Assembly (NCBI GenBank): GCA_002353975.1
Contig: DEKQ01000086.1
Coordinates: 3,620-15,557, forward strand
Length of the DNA stretch: 11,938 bases
Direction of reading: 5' to 3'
Origin: Prevotellaceae bacterium UBA2718
GTDB lineage: Bacteria > Bacteroidota > Bacteroidia > Bacteroidales > Bacteroidaceae
Positions 6,171 through 11,938 of this stretch are shown in pieces. Made by a program: the position numbers and the translations under genes. Each line of letters begins with the position of its first letter. Position 1 is the stretch's first letter. The notes beneath the pieces were generated by a model. That model was given only the letters and a program-made list of their open reading frames with translations. It did no database searches and was not told the origin of the DNA.

Positions 6171-7355
6171 TTGTCATACCTAAGATACACTTGCTGCACA
6201 ATGATTGCAGCCATAATGATGTTTGTGCTGACAGGATGCACAAATAGTAACTACGTTGACTCTGTGCCTGCCAACAGCAAGGCAGTGCTGTCCATGAACG
6301 CCATGAAGCTGATAGACGACGACTCACCAGTAAAGACAATGGTCCTGCCGTTTGTCAACAAGGACAAGAAGAGCCTGAAAGGCATAGACCTGACAAAGGA
6401 CATGTATGCCTTTGAGACCATTGACGGTATGTTCGGACTCAGCATCTTTGTGAATGACCGCGATGAGCTATTGGACTTCTTTCAGAGGCTGCAGACCATC
6501 GGGGTGATGGATGAGCTGACAGAGAATGACGAGGAAATCTTTGCCATAGCCTCAGAGAAATGGATGGTGGGCTATGACAATAAGCGTATGCTGGTGATGG
6601 GTCCGATAGTGAACAGCGCCACCGAACGCGAGAACATGCAGAACCGCATGAGGAGCATGATAAACCAGGGCGCCGACGATGGCATTCGCAACTCAGACCT
6701 ATGGAAATATCTGGGCGACGTGGATGCTCCGGTGAAGATGATTGCCCAGGCATCGGCATTGCCGGACCAGCTGGTGTCAGCATTTATGATTGGCGCGCCT
6801 CGTGGCACCGACCCAAGCGACGTGATGCTGAGGGCTGAGGTGGAATATGAGGACAGCGTGCTGATGATGAAAGGCGATATGTTCTCATACAACCCCAACA
6901 TAGACCAGGCGCTGAAACAGGCGGCAGAGGTATATCAACCCATCACCGTCAACTGGGAGAAGATGTTTGCCGACACGCTGCTGGCAGGCATATTCATGAA
7001 TGTAGATGGAGAGCAGTTCGTGGAGCTGCTGAACAGGGATAAGACCCTCGGCTCTATGCTCATAAGCACCCACCGCTATGACCGCATCAAGGGCAACAAG
7101 GGCGACATGGCGTTTCTCTTCAGCGGGAAGATGACCGAAAGCAATGACACCTCCGGCATACACCCACATATCCTCAACCTGCCTAAAGGCACAGAGAAGG
7201 ATGGCGAGCGGCTTGTCATCGCAATGAATGTGGAGAATGTTGCCGGAGCTGTGGCAGGGACATTCCTCTCATGGGTGAACCGCGTAAAGAAGATTGTATT
7301 CACCCTGAGGAAACCAGAAATGAAGGATGACAATGGAGAGAATAAGAAAGATTGA
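6171..7355 (+). CDS. DUF4836-like lipoprotein
   Basis: This 394-residue envelope lipoprotein is of unknown function. The signal peptide has Arg at position 5, a hydrophobic core (12-20) and lipobox LTGC with C23. The following segment, YVDSVPANSKAVLSMNAMKL, resembles the start of DUF4836 proteins of Bacteroidales, in which a short spacer after the lipid anchor leads into a duplicated alpha/beta domain; the tail is charged (ending KKD). The start is probably the TTG at 6171. The first ATG (6201) would leave a 13-residue signal with no basic residue, and the rsmE stop is in frame upstream, which bars a longer version. It overlaps the ABC ATPase gene by 29 bases. This tight coupling suggests a lipoprotein partner of the ATPase-permease pair. 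The DUF assignment rests on resemblance and is moderate. Confidence 0.7.
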   Translation: MSYLRYTCCTMIAAIMMFVLTGCTNSNYVDSVPANSKAVLSMNAMKLIDDDSPVKTMVLPFVNKDKKSLKGIDLTKDMYAFETIDGMFGLSIFVNDRDELLDFFQRLQTIGVMDELTENDEEIFAIASEKWMVGYDNKRMLVMGPIVNSATERENMQNRMRSMINQGADDGIRNSDLWKYLGDVDAPVKMIAQASALPDQLVSAFMIGAPRGTDPSDVMLRAEVEYEDSVLMMKGDMFSYNPNIDQALKQAAEVYQPITVNWEKMFADTLLAGIFMNVDGEQFVELLNRDKTLGSMLISTHRYDRIKGNKGDMAFLFSGKMTESNDTSGIHPHILNLPKGTEKDGERLVIAMNVENVAGAVAGTFLSWVNRVKKIVFTLRKPEMKDDNGENKKD

Positions 7356-7986
7356 GCTTGACAACGTGACGCCGCAGGTGTTTGACGGCATCGGCGACCT
7401 GCACTCAGAGATATGGCAGAGCCATGTGACCTTCGAGCGCGGCAAGACGTATCTCGTGGAGGCCGACTCAGGCAAAGGCAAGAGCACCTTCTGCAGCTAT
7501 CTCATAGGCTACCGCAATGACTACAGCGGACACATAAGGTTTGATGACAGCGACGTGAGCGGATACAATGCCTCCATGTGGGCAGAAATCAGGCAGAAGC
7601 ACGTCAGCCTGCTCTTTCAGGAACTGCGCATGTTTCCGGAACTCACCGCCATGGAGAACGTGCAGATAAAGAACCAACTGACGGGACATACGGACGAGAC
7701 CGTGATACGCACGTGGTTTGAGAAACTGGGCATAGAAGACAAGGTAGATGAAAAGATGGGCAAGATGTCATTCGGTCAGCAACAGCGCGTGGCAATGATG
7801 AGGGCGCTGGCACAGCCGTTTGACTTTCTGATAGTTGATGAACCCATCAGCCATCTGGATGACCGGAACTCACAAGTGATGGCAGAGATGATGATGGAGG
7901 AAGCAAAGCGCAAGGAAGCCTGCGTCATCGTGACATCCATAGGCAAGCACATGGACCTGAAATATGACAAGATACTGAAACTCTGA
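7327..7986 (+). CDS. ABC transporter ATP-binding protein (LolD/MacB-like, unusual motifs)
   Basis: This 219-residue protein is a stand-alone nucleotide-binding subunit of an ABC system of the LolD/MacB/FtsE type. Motifs in order: Walker A ADSGKGKS at 46-53, Q-loop Q98 in LLFQELRMFPELT, signature MSFGQQQR at 147-154, Walker B FLIVDE with D171 and E172, and D-loop SHLD at 175-178. Three points are odd. The first Walker A residue is Ala; the signature reads MSFGQ instead of LSGGQ; and the H-loop position is VTS (S204) where VTH is usual, with the nearest His at 208. ATP hydrolysis is therefore plausible (both acidic residues are present) but may be slow. The start may be 7327 or the ATG at 7333. 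The gene overlaps the lipoprotein gene upstream and lies 17 bases before the permease, so the three almost surely form one unit. Confidence 0.85.
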   Translation: MTMERIRKIELDNVTPQVFDGIGDLHSEIWQSHVTFERGKTYLVEADSGKGKSTFCSYLIGYRNDYSGHIRFDDSDVSGYNASMWAEIRQKHVSLLFQELRMFPELTAMENVQIKNQLTGHTDETVIRTWFEKLGIEDKVDEKMGKMSFGQQQRVAMMRALAQPFDFLIVDEPISHLDDRNSQVMAEMMMEEAKRKEACVIVTSIGKHMDLKYDKILKL

Positions 7987-8003
7987 ATTCCCGTAAACAC
8001 ATC

Positions 8004-9206
8004 ATGTCACTACTCTGGAAACTACTTAGACAACATATCAGCATAGGGCAGTTTGCCGGCTTCTTCGTTGCCAACCTGCTGGGAATGATAATCGTACTCT
8101 CCGGTTATCAGTTCTATAACGATGTGCTACCCATATTCACCAACGGCGACTCGTTCATGAAGTCAAACGCCATAATGGTGACAAAGCGCATCGGCACAGG
8201 CAACACACTGTCAGGCAACGCCTCCACATTCTCAGCAAAGGATATAGCGGAGCTGGAGAAGCAGCCGTTCACGCGCAGGACGGGAGCATTCATGTCGGCC
8301 AACTATAAGACGCATGCCAACATGAGCATCAGCGGAACACAGATATTCAGCTCGGAGATATTCTTTGAAAGCATCCCCGACGAATTTATAGACATCAACA
8401 TGAAGGACTGGCGGTACAATGCCGGCGACGACATCGTGCCCATCATCCTCCCGCGTTCCTATATTAATATATATAACTTCGGCTTTGCACGCAGCCACGC
8501 CCTGCCACAGATTTCTGACGGACTGATGGGAATGATAGACCTGCAGCTGCGCATCCACGCCAACGGCAAGGAACAGACATTCCAAGGAAAGGTGGTGGCA
8601 TTCTCATCGTCCATGACATCCATACTGGTGCCAGAGGCCTTCATGAAATGGAGCAACGAGACCTTTGCACCCGAAGGTGAGAACGTCACGACACGCCTGC
8701 TCATGGAGGTGGCAAACCCCGGAGACAAAGCGCTGATGGCATACTTTGAAAAGAACGGATTGGAAATGGACAGCGACAAGCTGAATGCAGAGAAGACCAC
8801 GTACTTTCTGCGCCTCATTGTCAGCATGGTAATGGTGATAGGCATCATAATCAGCGCACTGAGTTTCTACATACTGATGCTGAGCATCTACCTGCTCGTG
8901 CAGAAGAATACGGAGAAGCTTCAGAACCTGCTGCTCATAGGCTATCGCTCTACCCGAGTGGCGCTGCCTTATCAGCTGCTCACTGGAGGTCTCAACCTGC
9001 TGGTGCTGCTCATAGCCATCGTGGCGGTGTGGCTCATCAGAAACTACTACGTGGACATCATAGCAGCGCTCTATCCGGAGATAGGCAGAGGTTCTATACT
9101 GTATGCCTTGCTTTTGGGTATCGTGCTGTTCCTCATCGTTACGCTGCTCAATGTCATCATCATACGACGCAAGGTGGCATCCATCAATTCCCACACCACA
9201 AAATAA
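8004..9206 (+). CDS. FtsX/MacB-type ABC permease
   Basis: This 400-residue inner-membrane protein has four predicted membrane segments, about residues 17-37, 271-297, 326-347 and 367-387. A large soluble region (about 40-265) lies between the first and second, the topology of type VII (MacB/LolC/FtsX) permeases. Such proteins do not usually move a substrate through the membrane; they pass the force of ATP hydrolysis to the periplasm, to extract lipoproteins, export peptides or activate cell-wall hydrolases. The last segment is followed by a basic tail (RRKVASINS). The ATPase gene ends 17 bases upstream and the U32 gene starts 13 bases downstream. The overall length fits the family, but sequence alone does not tell LolC, MacB and FtsX roles apart. 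Confidence 0.85.
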   Translation: MSLLWKLLRQHISIGQFAGFFVANLLGMIIVLSGYQFYNDVLPIFTNGDSFMKSNAIMVTKRIGTGNTLSGNASTFSAKDIAELEKQPFTRRTGAFMSANYKTHANMSISGTQIFSSEIFFESIPDEFIDINMKDWRYNAGDDIVPIILPRSYINIYNFGFARSHALPQISDGLMGMIDLQLRIHANGKEQTFQGKVVAFSSSMTSILVPEAFMKWSNETFAPEGENVTTRLLMEVANPGDKALMAYFEKNGLEMDSDKLNAEKTTYFLRLIVSMVMVIGIIISALSFYILMLSIYLLVQKNTEKLQNLLLIGYRSTRVALPYQLLTGGLNLLVLLIAIVAVWLIRNYYVDIIAALYPEIGRGSILYALLLGIVLFLIVTLLNVIIIRRKVASINSHTTK

Positions 9207-9219
9207 ACCACATCTGCCT

Positions 9220-11109
9220 GTGAGACTGTTAGAACTTCTTTCTCCCGCCAAGAACCTCGAATGCGGTATCAGTGCCATAGACCATGGTGCTGACGCTGTG
9301 TATATCGGTGCAAGGAAATACGGAGCACGTGCCGCAGCAGGTAACAGCGTGGAAGACATCGCCAAACTGTGTCGCTATGCTCACAGATATGATGCTAAGG
9401 TATATGCCACGGTGAATACAATCATATATGACGAGGAGATGGATGACACGCTCACGCTATGCAGAGAACTGAGCGATGCAGGCGTGGATGCCCTGTTGGT
9501 ACAGGACATGGGACTGCTGACACTGTTGCGCAAAGAGCAAAGCGACTTCCGCCCCACCCTGCACGCCTCCACACAGACCGACAATCGCAGCACAGAGAAA
9601 GTGAGATGGCTGGCCGAGCAGGGATTTAAGCGCGTGGTGCTGGCACGTGAGCTGAGTATAGGCGAGATAAGAGACATACACCAGGCAGTACCCGATGTGG
9701 AGCTGGAGGCCTTCGTACACGGAGCACTGTGTGTGAGTTACTCGGGGCAATGCTATGCCTCACACTATTGCTTCGGGCGGTCAGCCAACAGAGGCGAGTG
9801 CTCGCAGGTGTGCCGTATGCCCATGACGCTGCGCGATGCCGACGGTAACGTAATAGAGCAGGACAAGCACCTGCTCTCACTCAGGGACATGGCACAGCTG
9901 GAGAACCTTGGACGACTGGCTGATGCAGGGGTGACAAGCTTTAAGATTGAGGGAAGACTGAAGGAGGCAGACTATGTGAAGAACGTGACGGCAGCCTACA
10001 GCGAACGACTCAACGCCCTCTGCAAGCAACACCCAGACAAGTATCGGCGCGCCTCAATGGGACGTTGCACATATACATTCACACCTGACATAAGGAAGAG
10101 CTTCAACAGAGGCTTTACAACCTATTTCGCAGATGTCAACGCCCTGCCTGATGACCGCAAGCCAATGTCATCGCCACTGTCGCCGAAATCAATCGGTGAG
10201 TATGTGGGCACAGTTAAGGATATACGCGGCAGGAGCCTCATCGTCTCATCGGTAGAGGCGTTCAGCAATGGTGACGGACTGTGTTTCTTTGCTGATGATC
10301 GCCTGATAGGCTTCAGGGTCAACAAGGCCGAGGGAAACCGTTTGCTGCCCTTGTCAATGCCCGCAGAGCTGAGAAGGGGGATGCGACTGTACCGAAACCA
10401 CAACCAGGCTTTCGTCACCCTGCTTGGCAAGCCCTCTGCACAGCGCAAGATTGACGTGACGATGGAGCTGAGACCATGTGGCAGTAATGCAGAACATGAG
10501 ACCGACAAAATGGCAGTCTGCCTCACTATCACAGATGAACATGGGCACTGTGGCACGGCAAGCACAACCGTTGAGATGCAGCAGCCGCGCTCACCACAGG
10601 AGGATAATATACGCAAACAATTGCAGAAACTCGGCGATACGCCCTATATATGCACAGACATTAAGATAGCCGAGGGACTGCCATTCATGCCCAGCAGCAT
10701 ACTGTCAAACCTGCGCCGTGAAGCAACAAGCCTCATAATGGAGCAGGCAGGAACAGTAAAACAAGAAGAGAAGCCGAGAGCACATCAGGGAGAAGCTACT
10801 GACATTCATCAACAACCTCTCTACAACTCACCCGAGCTATACAATGCCGCAAACCAAGAAGCCAAGGACTTCTATAGCCGACAGGGGCAGGATTCCGATG
10901 CCTTTGAGCTGCATGGCGGCAAGACGCTGATGCGCTGCAGGTACTGCCTGCGACATGAATTAGGTCACTGCCTAAAGAGCAAGCACACCGACGAGTGGCG
11001 CGAACCACTGACACTGAGCATTAACAACAAACAGACATTCACGCTGCATTTCGACTGCAAAAGGTGCGAAATGACAGTAAGACTCACAGAAGAGGAAGAA
11101 AGAATTTGA
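9220..11109 (+). CDS. U32 family protein (RlhA-like, with C-terminal cysteine cluster)
   Basis: This 629-residue protein belongs to the U32 family. From family knowledge, members once called collagenase-like proteases include RlhA, TrhP and UbiU/UbiV, iron-sulfur proteins that hydroxylate 23S rRNA, tRNA or quinones; the length is closest to RlhA (about 650). Residues about 1-280 form the U32 barrel, with the signature E163-A-F-V-H-G-A-L-C-V-S-Y-S-G-Q-C178 and the following NRGECSQVCR. C171, C178, C194 and C198 are candidate [4Fe-4S] ligands. Residues about 330-430 fit the DUF3656-like insert. A second cluster, C573-x2-C576, C584 and C613-x2-C616, near the C-terminus looks like a metal-binding knuckle. 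The start is GTG 9220, 13 bases after the permease stop, where the conserved LLELLSPAKNLECG begins. An open extension back to 9103 lies inside the permease gene and is not used. Whether the substrate is rRNA is inference. Confidence 0.88.
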   Translation: MRLLELLSPAKNLECGISAIDHGADAVYIGARKYGARAAAGNSVEDIAKLCRYAHRYDAKVYATVNTIIYDEEMDDTLTLCRELSDAGVDALLVQDMGLLTLLRKEQSDFRPTLHASTQTDNRSTEKVRWLAEQGFKRVVLARELSIGEIRDIHQAVPDVELEAFVHGALCVSYSGQCYASHYCFGRSANRGECSQVCRMPMTLRDADGNVIEQDKHLLSLRDMAQLENLGRLADAGVTSFKIEGRLKEADYVKNVTAAYSERLNALCKQHPDKYRRASMGRCTYTFTPDIRKSFNRGFTTYFADVNALPDDRKPMSSPLSPKSIGEYVGTVKDIRGRSLIVSSVEAFSNGDGLCFFADDRLIGFRVNKAEGNRLLPLSMPAELRRGMRLYRNHNQAFVTLLGKPSAQRKIDVTMELRPCGSNAEHETDKMAVCLTITDEHGHCGTASTTVEMQQPRSPQEDNIRKQLQKLGDTPYICTDIKIAEGLPFMPSSILSNLRREATSLIMEQAGTVKQEEKPRAHQGEATDIHQQPLYNSPELYNAANQEAKDFYSRQGQDSDAFELHGGKTLMRCRYCLRHELGHCLKSKHTDEWREPLTLSINNKQTFTLHFDCKRCEMTVRLTEEEERI

Positions 11110-11938
11110 AGAAATATCTCATCATACTACTCAGTTGTCTCCTTTCTGCATGTTACAATGACAAGCAGCAGACAGAGGACAATATGCACGATGCACTGGC
11201 CAAACAGGACAGCACCATCGCCGGTGACAGCATATCCTTCTACTCCACCCACCACTATAGCGTGGGCTACAACTTCATTGTTCACAATGACAGCCTGCAT
11301 CTCATAGCCCAGCAGCCGGAGGAACAGGTGTCGCAACTGGCAACTGATACCTTCACCATACCACACAACCAGCAGTTGGCGGTAAGCGACATTCGTATCA
11401 TACCCCAAGACAGCATCGACTCCGTGTGGGTGCAGTTAGTGAGCGAGCAGGGACGCCTGGGCTGGATACACGAAACGGAACTGCTGCCTGCCGTGGTGCC
11501 GACAGACCCCATCTCGCAGTTCATCATGTTCTTCAGCGACAGCCACATCCTCATTGCTGTAATAATAATGGTGCTAATAGGTGTAGCATACGTGACACGA
11601 ATCGTACACAGACGCAACGCCCCAATGGTGCACTTCCGTGACATACCATCGTTCTACCCCACCCTGCTGTGCATCATAGTGGCAGCAGCAGCAACCTTCT
11701 ATGCTTCATTGCAACTATTCGGAGCCGATATATGGAGACACTTCTACTACCATCCTTCGCTCAACCCATTCACCATGCCGCCAATCCTGGCAATGTTCAT
11801 CATATCCGTGTGGGCAATGCTGATAGTGAGCATAGCCGTGGTAGAAGAGACACGACACTTGCTGCCGTTGGAAGATGCACTGATGTACCTTCTTGGACTG
11901 GCGGGAGTGTGCGCCGTGCTGTATATAGTATTCTCCAT
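11106..11938 (+). CDS. Polytopic lipoprotein with SH3-like segment (3' end beyond window)
   Basis: The frame is open for 277 codons to the window edge without a stop, so the protein is truncated only by the window. It begins with TTG at 11106, overlapping the U32 stop by four bases (TTGA). It starts MKKYLIILLSCLLSAC, a signal peptide with a double Lys and lipobox LSAC (C16). Residues about 20-135 are soluble; around 91-125 the pattern of beta strands with WVQLVSEQGRLGWI resembles a bacterial SH3-like fold. At least four hydrophobic segments follow, about 148-165, 183-205, 226-246 and 256-277, with a basic loop (RIVHRRN) after the first. I do not recognise the family. The lipobox followed by several membrane spans is an unusual mix; if C16 is not lipidated, the first segment is a signal anchor. 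It is probably co-transcribed with the U32 gene. Confidence 0.8.
   Translation, partial: MKKYLIILLSCLLSACYNDKQQTEDNMHDALAKQDSTIAGDSISFYSTHHYSVGYNFIVHNDSLHLIAQQPEEQVSQLATDTFTIPHNQQLAVSDIRIIPQDSIDSVWVQLVSEQGRLGWIHETELLPAVVPTDPISQFIMFFSDSHILIAVIIMVLIGVAYVTRIVHRRNAPMVHFRDIPSFYPTLLCIIVAAAATFYASLQLFGADIWRHFYYHPSLNPFTMPPILAMFIISVWAMLIVSIAVVEETRHLLPLEDALMYLLGLAGVCAVLYIVFS

Noticed and set aside
9103..9219. N-terminal extension of the U32 frame to an ATG at 9103
   Set aside because: It overlaps the permease gene by 104 bases, codes for a Cys/Ser-rich stretch unlike the family, and the U32 homology begins directly after GTG 9220.
8604..9365. Minus-strand open frame of 253 codons opposite the permease and the U32 start
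   Set aside because: It spans two well-supported plus-strand genes and their junction. Its translation is His/Gln-rich shadow sequence.
10370..10381. Second copy of the G/C-rich palindromic repeat
   Set aside because: Only a GGGGG run is shared. The opposing C-run and flanks are missing.

Overview
The window looks like a chromosomal piece of a Bacteroidales bacterium, most likely from the Prevotella group. Four things point this way. There are promoters of the Bacteroidetes type (TTG / TTTG about 19-20 bases before TAnnTTTG). Upstream of the start codons there are A/T-rich stretches and no Shine-Dalgarno sequence. The S16 protein has a long Ala/Glu/Lys tail. The families present (BT4734-like/VapE/DUF3874 protein, lipidated TamA-type Omp85 protein, DUF4836-like lipoprotein) are typical of this phylum. 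No tRNA, rRNA, CRISPR array, transposase or integrase was seen. This assignment rests on recognition only; no database search was possible.

Left part (1-4428): a promoter drives a 705-residue VirE_N/VapE-type P-loop ATPase on the + strand. It converges, with only 2 bases between the stop codons, on a 732-residue lipoprotein of the Omp85 superfamily (TamL-like) on the - strand. The Omp85 gene carries an in-frame G/C-rich palindromic repeat near residue 300 that looks like a dispersed Bacteroidetes repeat. Its promoter lies so close to the ATG that its mRNA may be leaderless.

Middle (4429-4737): a divergent intergenic region holds the Omp85 gene promoter and a near-consensus promoter for rpsP.

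Right part (4738-11938): a co-directional run on the + strand. It holds rpsP (S16 with a long low-complexity tail), a strong intrinsic terminator or attenuator, then a tight six-gene cluster with gaps or overlaps of 12, -29, 17, 13 and -4 bases. The six genes are rsmE (16S rRNA m3U1498 methyltransferase), a DUF4836-like lipoprotein, an ABC ATPase with unusual motifs, an FtsX/MacB-type permease, a U32 (RlhA-like) protein, and a new lipoprotein with four membrane segments that is cut by the window edge. Three of the last six genes appear to start with TTG or GTG.

How they may work together: rpsP, rsmE and the U32 protein (if it is RlhA-like) all concern the ribosome. The lipoprotein, ATPase and permease between them look like one envelope-associated ABC module of unknown substrate. 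That module is the best candidate here for an undescribed system. Its function is inferred only from co-location and fold.
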